Source: Mesorhizobium comanense
GTDB taxonomy: Bacteria; Pseudomonadota; Alphaproteobacteria; Rhizobiales; Rhizobiaceae
Direction: 5' to 3'
DNA: 64,000 nucleotides
Assembly (NCBI RefSeq): GCF_005503535.1
Contig: NZ_SCNN01000002.1
Span: 248,001 to 312,000 of the forward strand
Shown: positions 1 to 8,876 of the stretch, piece by piece
Position numbering within the stretch: the stretch's first letter is position 1
How the letters are laid out: each line of letters begins with the position of its first letter
Program-made: the position numbers and the translations under genes
The notes under the pieces: model-generated
The model's database searches: none
What the model was told of the DNA's origin: nothing
The model's input: only the letters and a program-made list of their open reading frames with translations

Positions 1-573
1 CTGGTCGCGCATGATCCAGATGACAATCGGCAGCACCATCAGCGTGTAGAGCAGGATCAGGCCGAGGCGTGTGTCGAGCAGCCCGACTTCCCGGTAAAGC
101 ACCAGGAAGGGCAGGGCCAGCACGACGGGCGGCAGGATGAGCTGCGACAGGAAGAAGAAGGAGATGTCCTCGTTCCTGAACCAGGCGAACTTGTAGCGGT
201 AACGGGTAAGTCCGTAGGCGGCGAGGCTGCCGATGATGATGGCAAGGCTCGACGCGCCGACCGATGTGATGACCGAGTTCATGAAGCGCTTGAGGAACTC
301 GTCGCGCACTGTCGAGGTCTCGAAGATCGAATCCGGTGACAGGCCGAGCGACCGCCAGCCTTTCCAGTCCGGCTGGAAATCCACGAACGGGATGAGGTGG
401 CCCTGCGTGACGTCGACGGCCGATTTGAACGAGGTCGTGATCGTCCAGTAGATCGGAAACAGGCAGATGAAGGCCCAGACGACGAGCGCCCCATAGATGA
501 AGACGCGGCTGGTGATGAAACTCGCCGGGGAGCTTATTTCGGAGACGGTATAGTTGGTGGTCTGAACGCTCAT
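1..573 (-). CDS. Carbohydrate ABC transporter permease, MalG type (3' end outside window)
   Basis: This is an inner-membrane subunit of a CUT1 sugar importer. It starts at ATG 573 and reads off the left edge, so 191 codons are present. The N-terminus is followed by a first membrane segment, the typical PIYW...TSFK stretch of MalG-like permeases, a periplasmic loop and three more hydrophobic segments. The EAA loop that contacts the ATPase would lie just beyond the edge and is not visible. It follows the partner permease by 11 bases and is clearly in the same operon. The substrate is not readable, but the linked mutarotase and ribokinase-family genes suggest a monosaccharide. Confidence 0.9.
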   Translation of the reverse strand, partial: MSVQTTNYTVSEISSPASFITSRVFIYGALVVWAFICLFPIYWTITTSFKSAVDVTQGHLIPFVDFQPDWKGWRSLGLSPDSIFETSTVRDEFLKRFMNSVITSVGASSLAIIIGSLAAYGLTRYRYKFAWFRNEDISFFFLSQLILPPVVLALPFLVLYREVGLLDTRLGLILLYTLMVLPIVIWIMRDQ

Positions 574-584
574 ATCGTGGCCAC

Positions 585-1691
585 TCAGTTGACGTTGCGC
601 ACGAAGCGGTTGGCGATTTTCAGCAGCCAGGTCACGAACACGACGATGATGACGAGATAGGCCATCGCCAGCATGGTGCCGTAGCCGACATTCGAGCGGT
701 CGCGGTACTCGCGGTAGATGAAGCTGGAGACGGAATCGGTGGCGCCGCCCGGGCCACCCGACGTCACCGTGATGATGATGTCGGCAAGCTTCAGCTTGAA
801 GATGATGCGCAGGATCACCGCGGTCACCGAGACTGGCAGCATCAGCGGGAAGGTGACCTGCCAGAAGGTCTGCCATGCATTGGCGCCGTCGACCCGGGCC
901 GCCTCCAGCACCTCGCGCGACATGGCCTGCAGGCCGGCAAGAAGCATGATCATCATGAAGGGAATGAAGGTCCAGGCATCGAGTATCATGATCGAGATGC
1001 GAGCGGTGATCGGGTCGGAGAAGAAGGCAGGATTGTCCCAGCCGAGATGGCGCGCCAGCGTTGCGGCGGGCCCGAACCGGTACTCCATCAGCGATTTGCC
1101 GATCATCCAGGAGACCGCGACGGGCGACAGCATCAAGGGCATCAGGAAGACGACGCGGAAGAATTTTCGTGCGCGGATCTGCGCGTTGAGCAGCAGTGCC
1201 AGGCCGAAGGCGATGACATATTCGACCGCAACCGCAAGCACGTAGAGCACCATGTTGAACAGCGCGTTGCGGTAGTAGGGATCGCCCAGCATCTGCCAGA
1301 AATTGTCGAGCCCGTTGAATTTGCGACCACTGAAGGAACTGAGGTTCCAGTCCGTCAGCGCGATGTAGAAGCCGAACAGCGTCGGGAAGATCACCATGGC
1401 GATGGTGAAGAGCAACGCCGGCAGCAGGAACAGCGCGCGCTGGCCATCCTCGCCGCGGGTCAGCACCTGGCCTATGCCCAGCGCCACGCCCCAGAGCACA
1501 TAGGCATAGACGGCGGGACGCCAGGTTTCCGTCTCGGCCCTGTACAATATCTCGAACACGATGGTCGCCAGCAGGCCAAGCGTTGCCGCCGCCATCAATG
1601 TCCATCCGAGCCGCTTTCGGGCCGGCGAGATCAGATCGTAAGCGCCGGCGCCTGCCGGCCACTGGTTCGCGGTCGAAGTCTGGTCAGCCAC
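585..1691 (-). CDS. Carbohydrate ABC transporter permease, MalF type
   Basis: This is the second inner-membrane subunit of the CUT1 importer. A canonical EAA loop (EAARVDGANAWQTFWQ) is present near two thirds of the protein, as expected for contact with the ATPase. About 368 residues is long for the family (usually about 300), because two extra hydrophobic segments precede the core. I chose the GTG at 1691. The frame stays open to an ATG at 1772, but that start has no Shine-Dalgarno sequence and would place a 12-bp perfect hairpin (1739-1766) inside the coding region. The gene sits between the binding-protein gene and the MalG-type permease. Confidence 0.85.
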   Translation of the reverse strand: MADQTSTANQWPAGAGAYDLISPARKRLGWTLMAAATLGLLATIVFEILYRAETETWRPAVYAYVLWGVALGIGQVLTRGEDGQRALFLLPALLFTIAMVIFPTLFGFYIALTDWNLSSFSGRKFNGLDNFWQMLGDPYYRNALFNMVLYVLAVAVEYVIAFGLALLLNAQIRARKFFRVVFLMPLMLSPVAVSWMIGKSLMEYRFGPAATLARHLGWDNPAFFSDPITARISIMILDAWTFIPFMMIMLLAGLQAMSREVLEAARVDGANAWQTFWQVTFPLMLPVSVTAVILRIIFKLKLADIIITVTSGGPGGATDSVSSFIYREYRDRSNVGYGTMLAMAYLVIIVVFVTWLLKIANRFVRNVN

Positions 1692-1738
1692 AAATTCCGC
1701 CCGTTTGGGAGGCTCCTCCCGGAGCCGAAGCTGAAAGG

Positions 1739-1766
1739 CGTGGCCCGGCGCTGCCGCCGGGCCACG
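1739..1766 (-). promoter_or_regulatory. Intergenic hairpin between binding-protein and permease genes
   Basis: A perfect 12-bp inverted repeat (arms 1739-1750 and 1755-1766, loop ctgc) lies just after the stop of the solute-binding protein gene and before the first permease. No T-run follows, so it does not look like a simple terminator. Hairpins in this position, as in malE-malF of enteric bacteria, stabilise the upstream mRNA and allow the binding protein to be made in excess over the membrane subunits. That role here is inferred from position only. Confidence 0.7.
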
Positions 1767-1782
1767 GTTCATAAGGAGAAGC

Positions 1783-3447
1783 CTACACGCCGAGCGAGGC
1801 CTTGTAGAGCTTGATCTGCTTCTCGCGGCCGATCTGGTCGGTCAGCTTCTCCCAGGCGGCGGCGATGGCGTCGGCGCCTTCCTGTGCCTTCATCTTGCCC
1901 GCGAAGGTGTTGGCCAGGATGTCTTCCGCGGCGCTGTAATACTGGAAGATGCCGGGAATACGCGGCTCGATCGCGCCGTTGGGATGGTTGTAGGAGTTGA
2001 ACTGCGAATCCAGGTAGTTCGAGATGAACGCCTTGTCGTAGCCGGCGGCCACCCATTCGTCGATGTCGTGCTGACTGTTGCGGTAGCATTGGAAGCCGGA
2101 CGGATACATGGCCGTCCAGATTGCCAGGTCCTTGCCACCGAGATGCGCCGCCGCGCTCCAGGCGGCTTTCTGCTTCTTCGGATCGCTGTCGACGCGGGCC
2201 ATGACGTAGATGCCCCATCCGAGATAGGCGAGGTTGGGCGCATAGTTGGGGCCGCCCGGCAGCTTGTCCCATTGGCCGGTCTTCGAATTGTAGACGTCAT
2301 CCGAGCCCGGCAGGATGTCGAAGCCGCACAGGTCGCCAACCACCGAGGAATCGTTGGTTTTGGCATTGGAGCCGATGTCGCCCCACCATGGGATCATCGA
2401 ACCGGTGCCGGCCAGGAACTGCTGGAAGCCGGTGGTATTCGGGTCGGCGTTGATCTGGTCGGCGGGTTCGGACGGCAGCGCGTCGATCACGTCCTGGATG
2501 GCGCGCACCCAGGCCGGATTGTTGATGCGCGGCTTCATCGTGTCGGCGTCGAACAGCCAGGCCTTGTCGTCGGGGTGCTTGGCGTAGGCGGTGGCGCGGC
2601 TGCCGAGGAAGTAGAAGCCGAAGCCGCCCCAGGGCTTGGGCGCGTCGAGATAGCCATAGACGTCCTGGCCCTTGAACTTCTTGCCCTTGAGGAACTTGGT
2701 CACGGCCTGCACCTGCTGCCAGGTCTTGGGCACGCCCCACTCGCCGGCACCGCCGCTGTCCTTCCACTGCTTGGCGAGATCCGGGTCGGCGAAGACGTCG
2801 GCGCGGTAGTTGAAGTTGTGCGTATCGCCATCGATGGTGACGCGATACTGCTTGCCTTCCCAGGTGCCGACCGGCGGCTTCAGATAATTGACCAGGTCGT
2901 CGATATCGATCTGCTTCTTGACCCAGTCCGGCATTTCCGAGGTCAGCCCCTTGCCGCAGACATCGCCTTCGAAAGGCGCTCCCATCTCGGCAATGTCGAA
3001 ATCCACGGTGCCAGTGGCGATCGACTGCTGCAGGCGGGCATTGTAGTCGGCCTGCGCCAGGTCGATCCAGCTGATCTTGGCGCCGGTATAGGCCTCCCAA
3101 GGCTTCAGGAAGCCGCGAAACAGCACATTGTGCAGGTTCTGGTTGTTGAGGCCCATGAACTTGAGTTCGACACCGGCGAACTCACCTTCCTTGACATTGG
3201 CCTTGGTGGCTTCGAGGCACAGCTCGCCGACCTTCTGGAAGTCGGCGTCGGTCGGCTGACCTTTGCCGACACCTGGAATCTGCAGGATTTTTGCGCGCAG
3301 CTCGCTTGCCGCCGAAGCGGGGCGTGTCAGGGCGCCGAGCCCGGCGCCGGACGCAGCGGCGATCGCCGCCATGCTGGCCGCGCCCTTCAACACATCGCGC
3401 CGGGTTGCCCCTGCGCGCACCAGTTTCTCGTAAAGACCGACTTTCAT
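1783..3447 (-). CDS. Sugar ABC transporter solute-binding protein (Tat-exported)
   Basis: This is a periplasmic binding protein of the family 1 (COG1653-like) class, which delivers sugar to the permease pair encoded downstream. The first 46 residues form a twin-arginine signal: TRRDVLKG at residues 15-22, a hydrophobic stretch, then ASA. Tat export suggests folding in the cytoplasm before secretion. At 554 residues it is longer than MalE-type proteins (about 420) and belongs to the large-subfamily members common in rhizobia. The start is supported by GGGAGG about 9 bases upstream of ATG 3447. A hairpin follows the stop. The ligand cannot be named from the sequence. Confidence 0.9.
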   Translation of the reverse strand: MKVGLYEKLVRAGATRRDVLKGAASMAAIAAASGAGLGALTRPASAASELRAKILQIPGVGKGQPTDADFQKVGELCLEATKANVKEGEFAGVELKFMGLNNQNLHNVLFRGFLKPWEAYTGAKISWIDLAQADYNARLQQSIATGTVDFDIAEMGAPFEGDVCGKGLTSEMPDWVKKQIDIDDLVNYLKPPVGTWEGKQYRVTIDGDTHNFNYRADVFADPDLAKQWKDSGGAGEWGVPKTWQQVQAVTKFLKGKKFKGQDVYGYLDAPKPWGGFGFYFLGSRATAYAKHPDDKAWLFDADTMKPRINNPAWVRAIQDVIDALPSEPADQINADPNTTGFQQFLAGTGSMIPWWGDIGSNAKTNDSSVVGDLCGFDILPGSDDVYNSKTGQWDKLPGGPNYAPNLAYLGWGIYVMARVDSDPKKQKAAWSAAAHLGGKDLAIWTAMYPSGFQCYRNSQHDIDEWVAAGYDKAFISNYLDSQFNSYNHPNGAIEPRIPGIFQYYSAAEDILANTFAGKMKAQEGADAIAAAWEKLTDQIGREKQIKLYKASLGV

Positions 3448-3635
3448 CTACCATTCCTCCCAGAACAACAGTGGTGAATTGACCAATCTCGAATTTGAAA
3501 TGCCAACCTTTCAGACGCCGAAACGGCGGCGGTTCTCCTTTATCATACGGGCACGTGGGACCCCACCCTGCGTCGCCTGGAGCTCCGATTTCCGGACGAA
3601 AATCCGACTGTCGGATTGGCATTAGACACTATTCG

Positions 3636-3649
3636 CGTAATCGATTACG
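3636..3649. promoter_or_regulatory. LacI-family-type operator palindrome
   Basis: A perfect 14-bp palindrome, cgtaatcgattacg, with a central CG lies between the divergent binding-protein and ATPase genes. It has the size, symmetry and core (AATCGATT) of LacI/GalR-family operators. It is about 190 bp upstream of the binding-protein start and about 90 bp upstream of the ATPase start, so it could control both arms. No LacI-family gene is visible in the window. Confidence 0.7.
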
Positions 3650-3739
3650 TTGTCAACGACGATGACTTTTTATCTATAAGATACCGACTTGCCCTTGCCC
3701 TTTGCAATGGCTAGCTTCACCGCAAGAAAAGGGGGGACG

Positions 3740-4789
3740 ATGGCTCAAGTCGCGATCGCCAATGTGGCCAAGGCATTCGGAACCGTCAAGGTGCTGCATG
3801 AGGTCAGCGTTGACATTGCCGATGGGCAATTCGTCGTGCTGGTCGGTCCCTCGGGCTGCGGCAAGTCCACACTGCTCAGGATGGTGGCCGGCCTGGAAAC
3901 GGTTTCCGGCGGCACGATCGCCATTGGCGACCGCATCGTCAACAATCTGCCGCCCGCCAAGCGCGACATCGCCATGGTGTTCCAGAACTACGCGCTCTAT
4001 CCGCACAAGACGGTGGAGCAGAACATGGCCTTCGCCCTCAAGCTCAGGAAAACCGATCCGGCCGTGGTGGCGGAGCGGGTGAAGCGCGCCGCCGACATTC
4101 TCGACCTTGCACCCTATCTGAAGCGCTATCCGCGCCAGCTGTCCGGTGGCCAGCGCCAGCGCGTGGCCATGGGCCGTGCCATCGTGCGCAATCCGCAGGT
4201 GTTCCTGTTCGACGAGCCGCTCTCCAACCTCGACGCCAAGCTGCGCGTGCAGATGCGCACCGAAATCAAGGAACTGCACCAGCGGCTGAAGACCACCACC
4301 ATCTACGTCACCCACGACCAGATCGAGGCCATGACGATGGCCGACAAGATCGTCGTGATGCGCGACGGCCGCATCGAGCAGGTCGGCGCGCCGCTGGATC
4401 TGTTCGACCGCCCGGCCAATCTGTTCGTCGCCGGCTTCATCGGCTCGCCGTCCATGAACCTGCTCAAGGGCGTCATGCGCAAGGACGGCGTCGACATTGC
4501 CGGAACGGTATTTCCGGTAGCGCAAGGCAATGCCGTGGAAGAGGGGCGGGCCGTCGTCTACGGCGTGCGCCCGGAACATCTCGAAATCCATCCCGATGGC
4601 GTGCCGGCGAAGATTTCGGTGGTCGAGCCCACCGGCTCGGAAACGCTGGTTTTCCTGCGCTTCGGCGACGGCGAGATGGTGGCGCTGTTCCGCGAGCGTC
4701 ATGACTTCAAGCCGGGCGATACGCTCAAGCTCAAGCCGAGGCTCGACCATATCCACCTGTTCGACGCCGAGACCGGCAAGCGTCTCTGA
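3740..4789 (+). CDS. Sugar ABC transporter ATP-binding protein, UgpC/MalK type
   Basis: This is the cytoplasmic ATPase that probably powers the divergently encoded CUT1 importer. It has Walker [10 protein letters not shown], signature LSGGQRQR, Walker [13 protein letters not shown], and a C-terminal TOBE-like regulatory domain (about residues 235-349). The length of 349 residues is normal for the family. ATG 3740 is preferred over an in-frame upstream ATG at 3689 because GGGGGG precedes it by 3 bases and the [11 protein letters not shown] sequence is the usual family N-terminus. It starts the rightward operon, followed 22 bases later by a mutarotase gene. Confidence 0.93.
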   Translation: MAQVAIANVAKAFGTVKVLHEVSVDIADGQFVVLVGPSGCGKSTLLRMVAGLETVSGGTIAIGDRIVNNLPPAKRDIAMVFQNYALYPHKTVEQNMAFALKLRKTDPAVVAERVKRAADILDLAPYLKRYPRQLSGGQRQRVAMGRAIVRNPQVFLFDEPLSNLDAKLRVQMRTEIKELHQRLKTTTIYVTHDQIEAMTMADKIVVMRDGRIEQVGAPLDLFDRPANLFVAGFIGSPSMNLLKGVMRKDGVDIAGTVFPVAQGNAVEEGRAVVYGVRPEHLEIHPDGVPAKISVVEPTGSETLVFLRFGDGEMVALFRERHDFKPGDTLKLKPRLDHIHLFDAETGKRL

Positions 4790-4811
4790 TCTCCAACGGA
4801 CGAGGACCATC

Positions 4812-5264
4812 ATGCTGAAAGGGATCAACCCGCTGCTCAATGCCGATGTGCTGCAGGCATTGCGCGCAATGGGACATGGCGACGACCTGATCATTGCCGA
4901 CACCAATTTCCCCTCCGATTCGGTGGCGCGCCAGACCGCGCTCGGCTACCTCCTGCGCATCGACGCGCCGGCCGCCGAGGTGGTGAAGGCGGTTCTGTCG
5001 CTTTATCCACTGGACACGTTCGTCGATGATTCCGCCGCGCGCATGGAGATCGTCGGCAAGCCGGACGAGATTCCAGCGGTGCAGCAAGAGGTGCAGAGGG
5101 AGATCGACGCGGCCGAGGGCAAGTCCTGGCCGATGCTGCCGGTCGAGCGCTACGCCTTCTACGAGCGCGCCAAGCAGGCCTATTGCGTCATCCAGACCGG
5201 CGAACGCCGCTTCTATGGCTGCTTCGCCTTCCGCAAGGGCGTCGTGCCGCCGGATGCGGAGTAG
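4812..5264 (+). CDS. RbsD/FucU-family sugar mutarotase
   Basis: RbsD/FucU proteins interconvert the anomers of ribose or fucose, feeding the right form to a kinase or isomerase. The 150-residue protein starts MLKGINPLLNADVL and carries the family's early IADTNFP block and the C-terminal FYGCFAFRKG block. GGACGAGGACC precedes ATG 4812. It lies between the importer ATPase and a ribokinase-family gene, 4 bases from the latter. This linkage suggests a transport, mutarotation and phosphorylation route. It looks more like FucU than RbsD in overall length and end, but the sugar remains uncertain. Confidence 0.85.
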   Translation: MLKGINPLLNADVLQALRAMGHGDDLIIADTNFPSDSVARQTALGYLLRIDAPAAEVVKAVLSLYPLDTFVDDSAARMEIVGKPDEIPAVQQEVQREIDAAEGKSWPMLPVERYAFYERAKQAYCVIQTGERRFYGCFAFRKGVVPPDAE

Positions 5265-5268
5265 AGGC

Positions 5269-6198
5269 ATGGCCCCGGGCAAGCCGATCGTCATCCTGGG
5301 TGTCTTTGTCGCGGATACGGCCTACAGGGCGCGGCGGCAGCCGCGCATGGGCGAAACGATCCTCGGCAATTCGTTCAAGCTTGGCCCGGGCGGAAAGGGC
5401 TCGAATCAGGCCGTGGCCGCCGGCAAGCTCGGCGCTGACACCACGTTCCTGACCCGGCTCGGCGTCGACGCCTTCGCCGACATGGCCAAGCGGACCTGGA
5501 AGGATGCAGGCGTGAAAAGCGCAGTCATCGACACGCCCGGCAGCTATACGGGTGCCGCCTACATCTTCGTCGAAGAGGAAACCGGCAACAACGCCATCAT
5601 CGTCAGCCCCGGCGCCGCCATGCTGATTTCGCCGGCCGATATCGAAGCCAATGCGGGGCTGATCCGTGGCGCCGGCGTCTTCGTCACGCAACTCGAACAG
5701 CCGATCGATGCCGCGCTGCGGGCATTGGAAATAGCGCGCGGGGCGGGGGTGGTCACCATCCTCAACCCGGCGCCGGCGGCAAAGCTTCCCGACGGCATTT
5801 ATTCGCTCTGCGACTATCTCACGCCCAATGAGACCGAAACGGAAGAGTTGACCGGATTGAAGGTGGCCTCCGTCGACGACGCGCGTGTCGCGGGCGACAG
5901 GCTGCTCGAAAAGGGTGCCGGCACGGTCATCGTCACCCTCGGTGACAAGGGCGCGCTGCTGCACACCAGGGGCCGCTCGGAACATGTCCCGGCCATCACT
6001 GCCGGCCCGGTGGTGGAAACCACCGGAGCGGGCGACGCCTTCAATGGCGGCTTCGCCGCCGCGCTGTCGCGTGGCGTGGAGCCGCTGCAAGCCGTTCGAT
6101 TCGCCTGTGCCGTCGCCGGCATCTCGGTGACACGACAAGGGACCGCGCCATCGATGCCGACGCTACAGGAAGTGGAGGCGATTCTTTCGAGGAACTGA
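5269..6198 (+). CDS. Ribokinase-family (PfkB) sugar kinase
   Basis: This is a cytoplasmic sugar kinase of 309 residues. The N-terminal PfkB signature GGKGSNQA (sugar binding and lid) and the C-terminal catalytic block TTGAGDAFNGGFA (anion hole and catalytic Asp) are both intact. ATG 5269 starts 4 bases after the mutarotase stop, so the two genes are almost certainly cotranscribed. The open frame continues upstream, but only as a shadow of the mutarotase gene. The likely product is a phosphorylated pentose or deoxysugar made from the imported sugar. Ribose is possible but not proven, so I give no gene symbol. Confidence 0.9.
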   Translation: MAPGKPIVILGVFVADTAYRARRQPRMGETILGNSFKLGPGGKGSNQAVAAGKLGADTTFLTRLGVDAFADMAKRTWKDAGVKSAVIDTPGSYTGAAYIFVEEETGNNAIIVSPGAAMLISPADIEANAGLIRGAGVFVTQLEQPIDAALRALEIARGAGVVTILNPAPAAKLPDGIYSLCDYLTPNETETEELTGLKVASVDDARVAGDRLLEKGAGTVIVTLGDKGALLHTRGRSEHVPAITAGPVVETTGAGDAFNGGFAAALSRGVEPLQAVRFACAVAGISVTRQGTAPSMPTLQEVEAILSRN

Positions 6199-6249
6199 GG
6201 CGGGCCAGGGCCGCTCAAGAATGAGCCTTGCCGGAAAAGCCTCTATTGC

Positions 6250-6930
6250 CTATCGAAACCAGTTCAGAAATTGCTCGAACATTCCAGGCGGCTCCAGTGA
6301 GAACACCGCACGAAATGTCGTGGGCCGGTCGCTGGAGAATACCGTGGCGAGCGGCCGCGAATATGATGCCGTCCGTCCGTCTTCCGATATGGTGCCGCTG
6401 GTCTCGATGATGCGCGGCGCCGTCAGCGTCCAGGCGATGTGCCTGCCGGACATCTTCGCCAGGATGAGGGTCCGCAACCCTTGCGCCATCGGGTCGTCGG
6501 CATATTTGTCGGTTGGCTTCAGACTGGGGAAATTGACGACGAATTCGTAGTTGTCCCCAAGGCGGTTGAGTTGAACGCCTTGCCTCTTGTCGCCTCCGAC
6601 ATTTGCGTTCGATAGAGCCGCGACGAGATCCTCCGTCTTGCCGGAGAAAGACACGGAGCAGACTTCATCCCCTCCTTCGGTCGTGCGCTCGGCGGTTCCG
6701 GTGATTCCCTTCGAAGACAACAGCTTTTCAGAACTGCACCATTTGCTGTTGACGTCCTTGGCCATCGCAAGCGCCGTGGCATCGACAGCTATACGCACGT
6801 TGGCCGTAGCCGTTCCATCACGCCGGAACGCCAGATCCTGCTTCAGATCGAAGCAGCCGGACACCAACAGGCATCCAATCAGCGACGCCACAATGTCTCG
6901 ACGAACGGAAAACATCCAAAAGCGCATCAC
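6250..6930 (-). CDS. Putative lipoprotein of unknown function
   Basis: The product is 226 residues with a hydrophobic leader and a lipobox, LVSGC, so it should be lipidated at Cys and anchored in the envelope. The next stretch, FDLKQDLAFRRDGTATANVRI, resembles the start of LppM/DUF3153-like lipoproteins, but I cannot name a function. It contains three further cysteines. Two starts (MMRF...) are adjacent. It is monocistronic, convergent with the ribokinase-family gene, and lies upstream of tRNA-Val on the same strand. Confidence 0.75.
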   Translation of the reverse strand: MMRFWMFSVRRDIVASLIGCLLVSGCFDLKQDLAFRRDGTATANVRIAVDATALAMAKDVNSKWCSSEKLLSSKGITGTAERTTEGGDEVCSVSFSGKTEDLVAALSNANVGGDKRQGVQLNRLGDNYEFVVNFPSLKPTDKYADDPMAQGLRTLILAKMSGRHIAWTLTAPRIIETSGTISEDGRTASYSRPLATVFSSDRPTTFRAVFSLEPPGMFEQFLNWFR

Positions 6931-7012
6931 ACCTGTCTTTAGATATCGGCTCGAAACCCCACGAAACGGCCTGCCGACGATGCGAAATAGTTCAAAAAAC
7001 CAGAGAGCGAAG

Positions 7013-7088
<76 letters not shown>

Positions 7089-7304
7089 GCTCCGGGCCGG
7101 ACCTTTAAGCGGTCGCAGCCGGCTTCGCAAGGCCCATGCGCGTCGGCCCCGGGGTTTTGCGGGCTGATTTGCGACCAAAACGCCGGCTGTCAAAAAACCT
7201 TCTCCAGTTTGCAGTTATGATGGTTTGGTGCGCTTGACACCCGGTACCGAACCCCTTATCCAGCGCCCCAACGACGAACACGGCTGACCGTGCTCGTCAA
7301 ATGC

Positions 7305-7381
7305 GCGGGTGTAGCTCAGTTGGTTAGAGTGCCGGCCTGTCACGCCGGAGGTCGCGGGTTCGAGCCCCGTCACTCGCGCCA
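7305..7381 (+). tRNA. tRNA-Asp (anticodon GTC)
   Basis: This is a complete 77-nt tRNA: acceptor GCGGGTG paired with CACTCGC, anticodon stem GCCGG/CCGGA-type with loop CTGTCAC (anticodon GTC), T-arm GGTTCGAGCCC, discriminator G and encoded CCA. Its 3' end is the start of a 52-bp direct repeat found again at 8903-8954, marking it as the attachment site of an integrative element. Confidence 0.97.
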
Positions 7382-7419
7382 TTTAAGTTCAAGGGGTTAG
7401 CTACCCTCCCTTGAACAAG
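7368..7419 (+). repeat. attL-like direct repeat at the tRNA-Asp 3' end
   Basis: These 52 bases, covering the last 14 bases of tRNA-Asp plus a hairpin downstream (arms 7387-7395 and 7408-7416), recur without mismatch at 8903-8954. An intact tRNA on one side and a broken copy on the other is the usual footprint of tyrosine-recombinase integration into a tRNA gene. Confidence 0.88.
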
Positions 7420-7428
7420 TTTCAACTC

Positions 7429-7741
7429 TCATTTTCCGGAGAGTTTCAATTTTTTGTATTCATTCCGTTCCTGGCCAAGAAGCGCACGCCCCTTGCGGCG
7501 GCTATCGTCGGCTGCGCGCACGGCTGCAAGATTGACCGGCATGTAGGTCTTCTGCAGCGCCTTGTTCTCGTCGATCGAATTGCCCATCTTCGCCGAGATC
7601 GCCTCGACGGAGGCGCCGCCGGCGTTGGCTTCGACCGCGCCGGAACGCCGCATGTCCATCAGCCGGCGCTTTTCGTTTCGCTGAACGCCATTTTTGCGCA
7701 TTCGCGAAATCGTCGGTCAGGGAATCCTTGGTACGGGGCAC
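7429..7741 (-). pseudogene. Tyrosine recombinase (phage-type integrase) C-terminal remnant
   Basis: The minus strand encodes about 90 residues containing LMDMRRSGAVEA, the R-containing block of integrase catalytic domains, followed by GGAS...ISAKMGNS and KTYMPV, where the catalytic Tyr is expected. The match continues upstream in another frame (GVPRTKDSLTDDFA, from about 7741), with a one-base frameshift at about 7700. Everything N-terminal is missing. It ends 10 bases from the tRNA-proximal repeat, the normal place for an element's integrase. It is a broken copy and not functional. Confidence 0.72.
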
Positions 7742-8197
7742 GCCACCGCGCGCCCTCAGGACCTGATGTGAAACCGCGCGACCGAAGGATCGCTGCATCG
7801 TCCAGCAGCGTGACCGCGAGTGATTCTATGTACGCCAATATTTGATGTTTAGTCCTGGCATTTTGCTGACGGGGATCCAGCCTAAGGCGTTCAGCCGCGC
7901 GCTCCCGTCATCGCTACAAGCTGCGCAAAATGGTTGCCTCGCCCATTGCGACGCGCTGGCTGCAGCCTGCCTGACCTTGCTCGTTGTCGACTGCTTCCGC
8001 GCGTCCGGCCTGCCGCTGCCGAATCCTACCGATGACACCACCACGCTCGCCGCCGCGACAGAAGAGTGATCCGCGCTCGGCGGTCTCCATTGTCCATTTC
8101 TGCCCCCCAAATGGGAGCTGCGGAACAAACGCCCCGTTGCTTACAATGGCAGTCGCGCATTGGAGCGCTATGTCTGAAGTATCGAAGGGGGCTAATA
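7742..8197. other. Non-coding interior of the element remnant
   Basis: I see no convincing gene here. Short open frames on both strands lack ribosome binding sites and family features. Part of it may be decayed element sequence upstream of the integrase fragment. Confidence 0.5.
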
Positions 8198-8470
8198 GTG
8201 GGAAAGTTTAGATTTGTAGCGGTCGCGTTGTTTGGGTTCTTTGCCGCTCCGGCTGTTGCCTCGGCGGCATGCCTTACGCTCGATGGTAGTGGGAGATATT
8301 GGATTAACAATTGCAACGTTTGGATCGGCGTTCGCTGGAAGGATCAAGGTTCCTGTCGCAACGGTTGTAGTGATGATGTGGGACCAGGGGGGAAAAGATC
8401 TATAACGAAGGTCAACGGGCAATATCAGTGGTGGGAATGTCAGGGGAGATATTGTATCCCGCCGAGATAA
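8198..8470 (+). CDS. Small secreted six-cysteine protein
   Basis: A GTG start at 8198 is preceded by AAGGGGG at good spacing. The 90-residue product begins with a basic n-region and a hydrophobic signal peptide ending near APAVASAA. The mature part of about 66 residues is rich in Trp and Gly and has six cysteines, including a CRNGC pair and a CQGRYC pair, which could form three disulfides. I recognise no family. It is the only apparently intact gene inside the tRNA-Asp element remnant and has low G+C for this genome. A cargo gene of the element is the simplest reading. Confidence 0.6.
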   Translation: MGKFRFVAVALFGFFAAPAVASAACLTLDGSGRYWINNCNVWIGVRWKDQGSCRNGCSDDVGPGGKRSITKVNGQYQWWECQGRYCIPPR

Positions 8471-8586
8471 ACCATTGCACAAGAGCAACACCGGAGGGCC
8501 CAGATGGCCGGCCCAGCGCGTTTCGCAGGTGGCCGCCTAAGCGGTAAATACACAGCTGCAGTGATCAAACAGCAGAGGAAACAAAG

Positions 8587-8618
8587 GCCCGCCTCGGTTC
8601 GCGCCGGGGCGGGCTTTT
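8587..8618 (+). terminator. Rho-independent terminator
   Basis: The arms gcccgcc (8587-8593) and ggcgggc (8608-8614) have an inner cgg/ccg extension and are followed directly by tttt. The structure lies about 115 bases after the Cys-rich protein gene and probably ends its transcript. Confidence 0.7.
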
Positions 8619-8876
8619 GCGTTCGGAAAAATGACCATAATGGCATACTACCACATCAGCAACCATTCTAAAGAGCTTGAGTTGGTGTGACTTACTCGCC
8701 GGACGCCGCCGCGTTCCCAGTACTGGGGAGGTTTCCCCCTGGGGAAAGAGCCTGTACGAGAAGGCCAAGGGCCAGTAGCGAAAAATCGACTGATTTCAGT
8801 TTCAGCTTCGGTTGCCTTTGGCGCAGATTGCAGCGTGAACGAGTCGAAATCGATCGTTGATTAGGTTTGCAATATC
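8619..8876. other. Non-coding stretch in the element remnant
   Basis: Apart from the terminator just before it, I see no gene, RNA or repeat that I can support in this stretch. The overlapping short frames show no start signal or recognisable protein features. Confidence 0.4.

Noticed and set aside
1984..3477. Long plus-strand open frame of 497 codons opposite the sugar-binding protein gene
   Set aside because: It is antisense to a clear gene, has no family features, and is rich in Val, Gly, His and Arg as expected for the opposite strand of a high-GC gene.
3740..6198. Naming the first importer a ribose system (rbs)
   Set aside because: The transporter is CUT1-type whereas ribose importers are CUT2-type, and the mutarotase looks FucU-like. 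The sugar cannot be settled by eye.
7701..8128. Several short frames inside the tRNA-Asp element
   Set aside because: They have no ribosome binding sites and no recognisable features. Only the integrase remnant and the Cys-rich gene are supported.
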